NCBI GenBank assembly: GCA_902385255.1 | Contig: CABMEV010000012.1 | Location: forward strand, 44,143-108,142 | Direction: 5' to 3' | From: Candidatus Tiddalikarchaeum anstoanum | GTDB lineage: Archaea > Nanobdellota > Nanobdellia > Tiddalikarchaeales > Tiddalikarchaeaceae | Length of the DNA stretch: 64,000 nt | Part shown: positions 53,621 through 61,198 of the stretch, one piece after another | Numbering within the stretch: position 1 is the first letter of the stretch | Layout of the letters: every line of letters begins with the position of its first letter | Made by a program: the position numbers and the translations under genes | Notes under the pieces: generated by a model | Databases searched by the model: none | Told to the model about the DNA's origin: nothing | Seen by the model: only the letters and a program-made list of their open reading frames with translations

Positions 53621-54796
53621 ATGAATCCTAATTGGGAGTTGCATGGTTATGCAAGAAAACTTGACTGGTACGTTAAAGGCATTAAAGAAAAAAGGTTGTG
53701 CAGCGAAGAAAACAGCGTTCATATATTGAAGTTCTACGAGTATGTCTTCGCTCAGGGATTAAGCATACCCAGAATAGAGAAGTATATGCGCTTATTGTGC
53801 GGTATGGATAAGATGATTAAGAAAGATTTCAAGACTGTGGATAAACAGGATGTTATCAGCTTTCTTTCAACGCTTGAAAAGAGCAGTTACAGCGAGTGGA
53901 CAAAAAGTGATTACAGAATAGCTATGAAGAAATTTTACAAATGGTTCTATGATGATAAGCTGCCTGATTTTGTCAGCTGGGTTAAGTTAGGAATTAAGAA
54001 TCAGAGAAAAGTAATGCCTCAAGAACTTCTTACAACTGATGAAGTGCTTAGCTTGATCAATAATGAATTTAACACTCGAAACAAAGCATTGATCAGCTGC
54101 TTGTACGAAAGCGGATGCAGGATAGGGGAGTTGATGACGCTGAAAGTGAATAGTGTAACTTTCGATGAGTATGGTGTCATCTTCATAGTGAACGGGAAAA
54201 CAGGTGTGCGCAGAGTGCGATTAGTGACGAGCACTAGTCTTGTTGGAAAATGGTTGAACGAGCATCCGGGAAAAAATGATTCTGAAAGTTTCTTATGGTG
54301 CAAGTTCAGAGATTCAAAAAGCATGCTTGGATATGGAATGTTTAAGCGAATACTTGACAGAGTGGCTAAGAAAGCAGGCGTCACAAAAAGAGTAAACCCT
54401 CACAGTTTTAGACACGCCAGAGCTACACACATGGCTAACTCATTAACTGAAGCACAGATGAAAGAACACTTCGGATGGGTTCAGTCTAGCAAAATGGCTT
54501 CAGTTTACGTGCACTTAAGCGGAAGAGATGTGGACAATGCAATACTTAACCATTACGGGATTAAAAAAGCAGAAACTAAAGGCGAAGAAATGAAACCAAT
54601 AAAATGCGGATGCGGAGAACTCAACCACCCAGTGAACAACTACTGCAACCGATGCGGAAAACCACTGAAGACAGAAACTGCGATAAACTTGGATGAGAAG
54701 AAAAAAGAAACCAATGAAATAATGAACCAACTAATGCAAAAACCAGAAGTGGTTAACATGCTAAAAGAAATGCTTTTGAAAGCAACAACAAAATGA
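53621..54796 (+). CDS. Tyrosine recombinase (XerA/integrase-like) with C-terminal zinc ribbon
   Basis: 391 residues. Catalytic residues are all present: Arg167 (GCRIGELMTL), Lys (IVNGKTGVRR), HSFRHARATHM, HFGW and the nucleophile Tyr296 (SVYVHLSG). An N-terminal SAM-like domain binds DNA. Unusually, the core is followed by a zinc ribbon (CGCGELNHPVNNYCNRCGKP) and a helical tail. GGAG at 53606-53609 supports the ATG at 53621 over the GTG at 53612. Next to tRNA-Asp, it is the probable integrase of the element. The stop overlaps the next small gene (ATGA). Confidence 0.92.
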   Translation: MNPNWELHGYARKLDWYVKGIKEKRLCSEENSVHILKFYEYVFAQGLSIPRIEKYMRLLCGMDKMIKKDFKTVDKQDVISFLSTLEKSSYSEWTKSDYRIAMKKFYKWFYDDKLPDFVSWVKLGIKNQRKVMPQELLTTDEVLSLINNEFNTRNKALISCLYESGCRIGELMTLKVNSVTFDEYGVIFIVNGKTGVRRVRLVTSTSLVGKWLNEHPGKNDSESFLWCKFRDSKSMLGYGMFKRILDRVAKKAGVTKRVNPHSFRHARATHMANSLTEAQMKEHFGWVQSSKMASVYVHLSGRDVDNAILNHYGIKKAETKGEEMKPIKCGCGELNHPVNNYCNRCGKPLKTETAINLDEKKKETNEIMNQLMQKPEVVNMLKEMLLKATTK

Positions 54797-54963
54797 ACAA
54801 CGTCGCTTACGCATTATATTTTAATTTTTTCTTATTCTTTGGTCTCTACGTTTATTTTTACACCCAAGGAAATTGGATCTTAGGATTTGGAACTATCAGT
54901 ATTGGAGTCCTTATCTGCTACGTTCTCGATGATATCATTAACCTTTTTAGACTCCTCAATTAG
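54793..54963 (+). CDS. Candidate small membrane protein coupled to the integrase
   Basis: 56 residues, MNNVAYALYFNFFLFFGLYV onward, with two hydrophobic segments. Its ATG overlaps the integrase TGA as ATGA, the typical translational-coupling overlap seen elsewhere in this window. It overlaps a minus-strand candidate (54880-55017); at most one of the two is likely to be real, or they are regulated against each other. Confidence 0.45.
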   Translation: MNNVAYALYFNFFLFFGLYVYFYTQGNWILGFGTISIGVLICYVLDDIINLFRLLN

Positions 54964-55017
54964 TTCCAAAATCTTCAACTGCCAAGGCTCGAGTAACTGC
55001 TTTAATTTTTCATCCAT
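54880..55017 (-). CDS. Candidate acidic 45-residue protein
   Basis: MDEKLKQLLEPWQLKILELI and onward is an amphipathic acidic helix with a Ser/Asp-rich end. A TATA-like TGTTTAAATATTT (minus strand, 55038-55050) is centred about 27 bases before its ATG, matching leaderless genes here. It is antisense to the plus-strand candidate at 54793. Confidence 0.4.
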   Translation of the reverse strand: MDEKLKQLLEPWQLKILELIEESKKVNDIIENVADKDSNTDSSKS

Positions 55018-55037
55018 GGTTGTTATAATAACAAAGA

Positions 55038-55050
55038 AATATTTAAACAA
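55038..55050. promoter_or_regulatory. Bidirectional TATA box before vsr
   Basis: AAATATTTAAACA is nearly symmetrical and lies about 25 bases from both the vsr GTG (55069, plus) and the minus-strand small gene start (55017), so it can serve divergent leaderless transcripts. Confidence 0.45.
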
Positions 55051-55068
55051 AGTCTGAATCTAATTTTT

Positions 55069-55461
55069 GTGGATACTTTAACTAAAAAGCAGAGAAGTTA
55101 TTGCATGTCAAGAATTAGAAGCAAATGGACAAAACCTGAAATTAAATTTCATAATTATCTTAAGGGATATAAAATAAAGCATAAGATGCACCCTAAGGTA
55201 GTCGGTTCTCCAGATATAATCTTATCAGATTATAGGGTTGCAGTATTCGTGCACGGATGTTTTTGGCATAAGTGTAAACTTCATTTTAAAGCACCGAAAT
55301 CCAATAAACAATTTTGGGAACCAAAAATAAAAAATAATGTAATTAATGATAAAAAGAACGAAAAAAAATTAAAGCAACAAGGATACAAGATATTTACAGT
55401 TTGGGAACATGACATTAAACATCTAAAAATAATTATAAAAAAAATATTAACTAACACTTAG
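55069..55461 (+). CDS. vsr: Very-short-patch repair endonuclease Vsr
   Basis: 130 residues. Family motifs: SRIRSKWTKPEIKFHNYL, GSPDIILSDYRVAVFVHG (metal-binding Asp), CFWHKCKLHFKAPKSNKQFW and TVWEHDIK. Vsr nicks at T:G mismatches made by deamination of 5-methylcytosine. It starts at GTG about 25 bases after the shared TATA box. A C5-cytosine methyltransferase is encoded two genes away, giving the usual biological pairing. At 130 residues it is about normal length. Confidence 0.95.
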   Translation: MDTLTKKQRSYCMSRIRSKWTKPEIKFHNYLKGYKIKHKMHPKVVGSPDIILSDYRVAVFVHGCFWHKCKLHFKAPKSNKQFWEPKIKNNVINDKKNEKKLKQQGYKIFTVWEHDIKHLKIIIKKILTNT

Positions 55462-55493
55462 ACATTTACTTAATTTTTTTAAATAAAATACAA

Positions 55494-57155
55494 GTGATAA
55501 CTAAGAATTTAAAGCCACGCCTTATGTGTATAATTATGTCCCATACTGGTGAAATCTTAGAACATATACAATATGAATCTGTAATAAAATTAGAAAATAT
55601 ACCTTTACAGTGGATTTCTAGATTTGAAACATTCTACCCTGATTTGCCCCAATATCCCATTACTTATATAAACATAACTGAAAGCGGAGAAAGGGTTTAT
55701 GGATTTATTGTGTCCTTCTCATTTAATGTAAAATCGGATAAACTTTGTGATGTAGATGCATTAATTGTAACAAATAAAGATATTAATTCAAACGAAACGC
55801 TAAAAAAAATTGTTAAAAAAGAGGTTGCTGAAAGAATTGGTCTAGGTGATAAAGTAAGTTTAAATGATATTTTGTCTTGTTGTAACGGAAATAAAAAATA
55901 TGAAGACTTTTTCAAAGAACTATGGAAATATATTTCTCAAATATTTGGCAATGAGATCCCTTATGGGAAATTTTATGAAGAGATTTATTCTATGGTGAGA
56001 TTTGTTTCCGCTTGGCAACCAAAAACTGGAAGACAAAGTGAGATGCGAATGTTGTATAACTTTTTAAGTATTTTTGGAGAAAAAATAGAAATAATTGGAA
56101 AATGGAATTTTTTAGAATTTTTTCTCTTGCCCACGTATCAAGATGTGAAAAATAAGAATTTTAATTTATTTCCAAATTTTAAAATGCTTTACCAAGCTAT
56201 GGAGAAAATATGGGGAATATATTTTACTCAAAAGTATAGTTTAGACAATATGGAAATACATTTCATGAAAAGGTCATGGCCCCAAGACAAAGATACGTTT
56301 ATAACAAAAATAACATATCCACTCTACAAAAAAGGTGAAATAAGTGCGGATGAAAAACAAGCTATTGATAGACTTGTAGACGCATTTAACAGACATTCAT
56401 GGAGAGCTGCATTTTTTATTTGGAGTATTATGAGTATTCAAGATAAAGACTTTTATAGTTGGGACAAAGAGTTCTTCGTAAAATTTTATTTAGAAAAGAA
56501 CTTGGGAGTTGGTATATCTCCGAAAGTTGTTGCATGTTTTCTCCAGCAGGGTTTTAAGAATGAAGATATAATACCTATAGATACATGGGTAGATGCATTT
56601 TACAATTTAGCGTTGGGCATAGCGACTAAGAAGGAGTTCTTTAGTTCATTCTCAAAAATGGGAAAATTGGAAAGGGCAATCTGGTTATCAAGTCAGGCTA
56701 GAAAAACTAATATTAAGACATTCTTTGATTTGATGTGGTGCGTTAGATATGGTGACACTGGCAATAATAGGTTAAGGGGGCCAAACCCAATTTCTTGTTA
56801 TGAATGCAAATTAAGGGGTAAATGCCCTAGTTATTTTAAAATAAGTGAAGAAAATGTTTTATTATTGGATAAATCTGGAGTAAAACTTATAGAATTAAAA
56901 ACAAAAGAAGGAAATGTTAAAGGCGAAATAATTGATTCTAAAGATATATTTGAAAAAGCAAAAAAAGATAACTGCTATTTTATTTGTTTGACTGAGGATA
57001 AAATACCCAAGAAGGTTTTTGTATATATCGGAAAATTTTGGACATTAACAGATGAATTTTCAGGATACATCCTTAACACACAAAAAGTTTGTAAAACAAA
57101 TATCACTATAAAAGTTAAAGATATGCTGGCTTCACTTCCAGAACTATTTAAGTAA
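55494..57155 (+). CDS. Large protein with HhH-GPD glycosylase-like Fe-S region, in the Vsr/Dcm locus
   Basis: 553 residues from GTG (an ATG at 55524 fits the TATA box at 55474-55488 better). The N-terminal 280 residues are unrecognised. From about 320, GVGISPKVVACFLQQ followed by IPIDTWVDAF (Asp about 363) resembles the helix-hairpin-helix and catalytic Asp of HhH-GPD DNA glycosylases, and Cys416 with C435-x2-C438-x5-C444 (CYECKLRGKC) resembles their [4Fe-4S] loop. It sits between vsr and a convergent C5 methyltransferase, so it may be a T:G glycosylase or the restriction partner. Function unproven. Confidence 0.75.
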   Translation: MITKNLKPRLMCIIMSHTGEILEHIQYESVIKLENIPLQWISRFETFYPDLPQYPITYINITESGERVYGFIVSFSFNVKSDKLCDVDALIVTNKDINSNETLKKIVKKEVAERIGLGDKVSLNDILSCCNGNKKYEDFFKELWKYISQIFGNEIPYGKFYEEIYSMVRFVSAWQPKTGRQSEMRMLYNFLSIFGEKIEIIGKWNFLEFFLLPTYQDVKNKNFNLFPNFKMLYQAMEKIWGIYFTQKYSLDNMEIHFMKRSWPQDKDTFITKITYPLYKKGEISADEKQAIDRLVDAFNRHSWRAAFFIWSIMSIQDKDFYSWDKEFFVKFYLEKNLGVGISPKVVACFLQQGFKNEDIIPIDTWVDAFYNLALGIATKKEFFSSFSKMGKLERAIWLSSQARKTNIKTFFDLMWCVRYGDTGNNRLRGPNPISCYECKLRGKCPSYFKISEENVLLLDKSGVKLIELKTKEGNVKGEIIDSKDIFEKAKKDNCYFICLTEDKIPKKVFVYIGKFWTLTDEFSGYILNTQKVCKTNITIKVKDMLASLPELFK

Positions 57156-58142
57156 ACTCTTTTTTATTTCTTCTGCAACAGCTTTTCCAAGAAGACATGG
57201 AACAGCATTACCTATCTGTGTATAAATATCCCTTTTAGAGCCTGCAAATTTATAGTCAGAAGGGAATGTTTGTATTGCCGCCGCCTCTTCGGGGGTAAGC
57301 ATTCTTATTTCATTCTCAGAGTATTTCACAAGAGCATCAGAACCGTCTTTCCAATACCTAGCTGAGATTGTATAGGAGGGTTCATCCATTTTCAGGTATT
57401 GGGCGCCAAAACCTTTCCCTTTCTGCTCGTTTATTTTTTTCCTCCTTACAAATCCTTCAATCATTTTTGGAGTATGAAAAAAATTGGACTCTACTTTATC
57501 CTTAGATTTTATTACTGAAGAGACGGGCACCCATTTTTTTTGATTAGAATTATCTTTTTGTGAATGGGTGGGTTCAGGAAAGGTTATTGATTTTTTAGTA
57601 TTGGTGCCTATGAATACCACCCTCTTTCTTTTCTGTGGTACACCATAATCTGCAGCATTAAGTTTTTTAACTTCAACATTGTATCCAATCATTTTATATA
57701 CATTAAAAATAATGTCTTTTACGAGTTCCCCCTTTTCAGTTTTCATAGTAAGGATACCCGGCACGTTCTCCATAACAAAAAACTTTGGTTTAAGTCCTGC
57801 AACAATTCTTACGAACTCCATGAAGAGAGAATTTCTGGGATCTTTTGTATTCCTTCTTCCCGCCATGCTAAAACCTTGGCAGGGTGGGCCACCGACAACA
57901 ACTTCAATTTTCTTATTATCTATCGCCTGTTTGATCTGCTCAACTGAAATAGTTCGTATATCCCCACATATTGCTTGGTGGTCATTTTTTTCAAATGTTT
58001 CACAGAAAATAGGGATGTTGTCTATACCAAGTAAAACATCAAAGCCCGCCATTCTAAATCCAGTGCTTAATCCACCAGCGCCGCAGAATAAATCTACAAC
58101 TTTAGGTCTATATTCTTCATTTTCCATTGGATTTTTGTTCAT
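57144..58142 (-). CDS. DNA (cytosine-5) methyltransferase
   Basis: 332 residues with the C5-MTase motifs in order: motif I VVDLFCGAGGLSTGF, motif IV VVGGPPCQGFSMAGRR (catalytic Cys), motif VI FVMENVPGI, motif VIII QKRKRVVFIGT and motif X near QIGNAVPCLLG. The ATG at 58142 lies 30 bases after a TATA-like stretch (plus strand about 58166-58178); the ATG at 58151 is in frame. Its 3' end overlaps the 55494 gene by 12 bases. Partner for the Vsr repair enzyme. Confidence 0.95.
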   Translation of the reverse strand: MNKNPMENEEYRPKVVDLFCGAGGLSTGFRMAGFDVLLGIDNIPIFCETFEKNDHQAICGDIRTISVEQIKQAIDNKKIEVVVGGPPCQGFSMAGRRNTKDPRNSLFMEFVRIVAGLKPKFFVMENVPGILTMKTEKGELVKDIIFNVYKMIGYNVEVKKLNAADYGVPQKRKRVVFIGTNTKKSITFPEPTHSQKDNSNQKKWVPVSSVIKSKDKVESNFFHTPKMIEGFVRRKKINEQKGKGFGAQYLKMDEPSYTISARYWKDGSDALVKYSENEIRMLTPEEAAAIQTFPSDYKFAGSKRDIYTQIGNAVPCLLGKAVAEEIKKSLLK

Positions 58143-58261
58143 TATTATCACTGAATATTAACTATTATTTAAAATAAGGTGTTATTTTAAAAACATGCTA
58201 CTAATCATTCCTTAATTCCTCTAATCGTTCTAATATTTTACTGCAGTAGTGTCTTTTTGAA

Positions 58262-58786
58262 TTATTCATATTCTATATTTCCATTTTGGGATATTCTTGT
58301 AATTTTCCAATCATATTTCTTATTTTCTACTGCGAGTTTTATTTGATTTCTTAAACAATTTAATTGTTCATTCATAGACTCCTTTGAAAGAAACATAACT
58401 TTTTCTATAATTCCTTCTTCATCGCTCATACCGTTAAAAACGAGAAAATCCACTGGGTTTAATATTGGCTTGACGTCAAATGGATTTATTTTTAATTTGA
58501 AGAATGCAGGAGTCATGTGACGCTTCATAAATTGATTAAGTATTTTTTTACTTGCTGTTCTACCTAGTTCTATTGAATGTTGACGTATTTCACCTTCCTT
58601 TTCGTCAAAGTTTTCTACTTTTTTTGTTAATTTCTGGTCTTCTTCTTCAAATTCATCTAGCCATGTTTTAACTAATGGTTTTTTTGTATAAAGTTTTAAG
58701 TCTGAGACTCGCGTCATTTCTCCACAACAAGGGCAAACACATAATATCTTACGAAATTCTCTAAAATCTTCTAGAAACTCAATCAT
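58262..58786 (-). CDS. Holliday-junction-resolvase-like protein, active site degraded
   Basis: 174 residues. CVCPCCGEMTRVSDLKLY near the start and LNPVDFLVFNGMSDEEGII later match the neighbouring gene at 58783 (archaeal Endonuc_Holl type). Where the neighbour has FVEVKSGEA, this protein has MFLSKESM, so the metal-binding Glu and the Lys are lost. The ATG overlaps the upstream stop by four bases. I infer a non-catalytic partner subunit. Confidence 0.7.
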   Translation of the reverse strand: MIEFLEDFREFRKILCVCPCCGEMTRVSDLKLYTKKPLVKTWLDEFEEEDQKLTKKVENFDEKEGEIRQHSIELGRTASKKILNQFMKRHMTPAFFKLKINPFDVKPILNPVDFLVFNGMSDEEGIIEKVMFLSKESMNEQLNCLRNQIKLAVENKKYDWKITRISQNGNIEYE

Positions 58787-59262
58787 TTGTACACCTCATA
58801 AGATACTTTTCCATCTTCAACAGCATCTTTAATGCATTTTTGGTGTTTGTTTAATCTTGCTTCTCCGCTTTTAACCTCAACAAAACTTAAAGAATTAATC
58901 TTGTTCATAGAAAGGCCATTAAATACAACAAAATCAATTGGGTCTGCTAAAAAACGACAATCTTCGAGCATCCATTTAAAGTCATTTAATGTAGGCAATA
59001 TTTTTTCTAACTCTTTACCAAGATTAACTGCAGTTGTTGTTTTGGTTACTTTCTCAGTAGCTAGTTTCATTCGTTTTTTAAGTTGTTCTTCACGTTCTTT
59101 CAAATCGGAGTTTAACATTTCTTGAACGTGTTTAGCTTTTTCTGGGAAAGGTTTAGTACCATCAAATAATAAAGCATCTGACATTTTGAATTCTTCTCCA
59201 CAAGGACATTTAGCATAAAAATTAGATTTTTTAAGTAAGTTAATTAGTGCTTGTGTATCCAT
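58783..59262 (-). CDS. Holliday-junction-resolvase-like endonuclease
   Basis: 159 residues. Zinc-like CPCGEEF start, a coiled middle (DLKEREEQLKKRMKLATEKV), then LADPIDFVVFNGLSMNKINS and SFVEVKSGEARLNKHQKCI with the D...ExK catalytic set of the PD-(D/E)XK fold. This matches predicted archaeal endonucleases related to Holliday-junction resolvases. Followed by a catalytically dead paralog with ATGA overlap. Confidence 0.85.
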   Translation of the reverse strand: MDTQALINLLKKSNFYAKCPCGEEFKMSDALLFDGTKPFPEKAKHVQEMLNSDLKEREEQLKKRMKLATEKVTKTTTAVNLGKELEKILPTLNDFKWMLEDCRFLADPIDFVVFNGLSMNKINSLSFVEVKSGEARLNKHQKCIKDAVEDGKVSYEVYK

Positions 59263-59307
59263 GTTAATTTAAATTATACAAAAATTATAAACTTTGAGGT
59301 ATAATAC

Positions 59308-59991
59308 CTAATTAAATTCATGTTTTGCTTTTGGCGTGTCTTTTTCGCATTTATCGCGGTATTCACAGAGTTTGCACATCCATTCTATTTCTTTGTGTGC
59401 TCTACCTTCAGGTTCGGGCATTATGTCTTCTTTTAAGTGTTTGTGCAGCATTTTGAATCTGTTAACTATCTCTTCAGCTTTTTCTTTATTATATTCTATT
59501 TCGAATACTTTTGTTTTTAAGTTGCCTTTGTCAACATAAAGTAGTAATCCATTATGTACTCCTGTAAAGTGCATATAAAGTTGCAGTTGTACTATATTGT
59601 GCGGTGCTGCTTCTTTTGTATACTTAATATCTTTGACACTCTTGACTTCAATTAAGTAAACTTCTCCGCTTAGTTTGACTTTTATCATGTTGTCCACTCG
59701 TCCGGAAATCATGAAATCATCAATGTCAACTTTGAAAGGAAACTCAGACTCCAACAGAGATATTTCTGGATTTTTTTCGCTCTTCAAAACTTGAACAATA
59801 AAATCGTGAATGATATTACCCATCTCGAAAATCTTAGCTAATTCAGGCTCTATCTCACTAGGATATTTGTAAGAATACCATGTTTTACGAAGACAAGTTC
59901 CAACTTCAGAAGGGTAATACTTACCTATACCTTTAGGTCTAGTTTCACGTTTAATGTGATTGTCTATTAAGGTGTCAAAGTCGAGAACCAT
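59308..59991 (-). CDS. Cas4-like / RecB-family PD-(D/E)XK nuclease
   Basis: 227 residues. Cas4 features: SEVGTCLRKTWYSYKYP (first Cys), GRVDNMIKVKLSGEVY followed by LIEVKSVKDIK (Asp and ExK), QLQLYMHFTG, and the C-terminal CKLCEYRDKC for an Fe-S cluster. There is no CRISPR array or other cas gene in the window; standalone Cas4-like nucleases are common in archaeal viruses and plasmids. The ATG at 59991 is preferred; an ATG at 60018 would overlap the previous gene. Confidence 0.88.
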   Translation of the reverse strand: MVLDFDTLIDNHIKRETRPKGIGKYYPSEVGTCLRKTWYSYKYPSEIEPELAKIFEMGNIIHDFIVQVLKSEKNPEISLLESEFPFKVDIDDFMISGRVDNMIKVKLSGEVYLIEVKSVKDIKYTKEAAPHNIVQLQLYMHFTGVHNGLLLYVDKGNLKTKVFEIEYNKEKAEEIVNRFKMLHKHLKEDIMPEPEGRAHKEIEWMCKLCEYRDKCEKDTPKAKHEFN

Positions 59992-60010
59992 ACTAAAACT
60001 AATAAAATGA

Positions 60011-60592
60011 CTATTCAAATAGTTTGTTTTCCTTAGAAAATTTTAATGCTTCTTTTATATTGTTTTGTCTTAGTAAGTCTGTGTAAGTGTCGTATTCAGT
60101 AGTTGTATATATACCTCTAATTAATAATTGTCTTGTGAATTGGTGTTGTTCTGCAGGGTAGACTATTAAGTTTGCTTCTTTTTCATTCGAAGGGTTTAAT
60201 GTATCAAATAACTTATCCATATCTTTTTCTAATAAGTGTGCATGAATCTTGTCTGGTTTCTTATTGTTTAATAATTCAACTGCTGAAGTCAGAGCAATAG
60301 AATACGTTGTCTTATTTAATATCAGCATAGTGTCCTCGAACTCTGGAGTGCTGAAATATACTGGCTTTGGCAGCCTGTGCTGCACAGCTAACAAAGAGCA
60401 GAGTAAGAAAGGATTATTCACTTCTATTGTGTTCTTGGAATTCTTAGAAACTACACCTAGTTTGATTAATTCTTTAATTACTTTGGTAACGAATACTGGA
60501 GTGCAGCTGCAGTGTTTAGAAATGTTGGACTGCCAGACTTCTTTACCTGCCCGGTTTACTAGGTAGTGGTAGATTTTCTGTTTAGCTTTCAT
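60011..60592 (-). CDS. Winged-helix regulator of the element
   Basis: 193 residues. The first 55 form a winged helix (KQKIYHYLVNRAGKEVWQSN; VTKVIKELIKLGVVSKNS). The remaining part (TTYSIALTSAVELLNNKKPD; LIVYPAEQHQFTRQ) is reminiscent of AbiEi-type or MNT-like regulator folds, not certain. The ATG at 60592 is leaderless relative to a TATA box at plus 60612-60620, and an inverted repeat sits between them, implying autorepression. First gene of the minus-strand nuclease operon. Confidence 0.75.
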   Translation of the reverse strand: MKAKQKIYHYLVNRAGKEVWQSNISKHCSCTPVFVTKVIKELIKLGVVSKNSKNTIEVNNPFLLCSLLAVQHRLPKPVYFSTPEFEDTMLILNKTTYSIALTSAVELLNNKKPDKIHAHLLEKDMDKLFDTLNPSNEKEANLIVYPAEQHQFTRQLLIRGIYTTTEYDTYTDLLRQNNIKEALKFSKENKLFE

Positions 60593-60610
60593 ATTAACCA
60601 TTTGGTTAAT
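60593..60610 (-). promoter_or_regulatory. Operator of the winged-helix gene
   Basis: ATTAACCA (60593-60600) and TGGTTAAT (60603-60610) form an inverted repeat with a two-base spacer, lying between the TATA box (60612-60620) and the ATG at 60592, i.e. across the transcription start. Typical position for an autorepressor. Confidence 0.6.
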
Positions 60611-60661
60611 GTATTATAAACAACTACTATTATTTAAGATTAACTCAAAGGATGGTCTAAA

Positions 60662-60871
60662 ATGGTGTTGTGCGATTCTTGTGGTGGGGTAATGCAGCGT
60701 TCCTTGCATGAATGGTATTGTCCGCATTGCGGATTAGCAATGAACGACTTCTTTCAGTATAACGAGCTCAGGGAAGGTATGGGTAGACCAGTTAATAGTT
60801 GGGAATCTAACCTCAGCCAGACGAGAAATCCTGTTAGGTGGAGTGGTGGGAGGATGATATTAAAATGGTAG
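60662..60871 (+). CDS. TFIIB-type zinc-ribbon protein
   Basis: 69 residues: VLCDSCGGVMQRSLHEWYCP followed by HCGLAMNDFFQYN is the CxxC...CxxCGL zinc ribbon of TFB. The next residues NELREGMGRPVNSW resemble the TFB reader/linker (RxxRVGxPxT in normal TFBs). I infer a detached N-terminal part of a TFB. It overlaps the next zinc-ribbon gene by seven bases. Confidence 0.65.
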   Translation: MVLCDSCGGVMQRSLHEWYCPHCGLAMNDFFQYNELREGMGRPVNSWESNLSQTRNPVRWSGGRMILKW

Positions 60872-61050
60872 AATATTGTCCAATCCCTTGCCCGAAATGT
60901 AAAGCGGTCAAGCTCAGATATAACCCGAAAACTAAGACTTACACTTGCGATGAGTGCGGAAGAGAGGTAAGTTTCGAGTGTAGAGACCAAAAAAAGCAAT
61001 TTCGGAATTTCAGCAATTCCGCACTGTTTTCGCCTTTTTTGATTCATTAA
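60865..61050 (+). CDS. Second small zinc-ribbon protein
   Basis: 61 residues: YCPIPCPKCKAVKLRYNPKT followed by YTCDECGREVSF, a classical zinc ribbon, then a basic/hydrophobic tail. The ATG at 60865 overlaps the upstream gene's end; GGGAGG (60848-60853) is eleven bases before it. May act with the upstream ribbon and the TFB-like core downstream. Confidence 0.6.
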   Translation: MVEYCPIPCPKCKAVKLRYNPKTKTYTCDECGREVSFECRDQKKQFRNFSNSALFSPFLIH

Positions 61051-61152
61051 TCCGCCAATTCGTTAATTCATCAATTCGTTAATCCATTAATTCGCAAAGT
61101 TCATATGGGGCGAAAAAAAGGGCGGATTTTGCGAATCAGTGAATTGATGAAA
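61041..61152. repeat. Iteron-like 16-base repeats and inverted repeat
   Basis: Four consecutive 16-base units: GATTCATTAATCCGCC (61041), AATTCGTTAATTCATC (61057), AATTCGTTAATCCATT (61073) and AATTCGCAAAGTTCAT (61089). Then ATTCGCAAA (61090-61098) pairs with TTTGCGAAT (61128-61136), and an inverted partial unit (AGTGAATTGATGAA) follows. Regular repeats plus a palindrome between zinc-ribbon and TFB-like genes suggest a replication origin or a multi-site operator. Confidence 0.6.
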
Positions 61153-61198
61153 AAAAGAGGCAAGAATTATAGATTACTACAAAGAAAGAAGGTATAAC

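Noticed and set aside
58201..58269. 22-codon minus-strand frame after the inactive nuclease gene
   Set aside because: Overlaps the previous stop, but is too short to distinguish from chance; no promoter.
59308..59991. Cas4-like gene as evidence for a CRISPR system
   Set aside because: No repeat-spacer array and no cas1, cas2 or effector gene in the window; element context explains it better.
61003..61019. Inverted repeat GGAATT...AATTCC
   Set aside because: Six-base arms within a coding frame in A/T-rich DNA; expected by chance and inside the zinc-ribbon gene.
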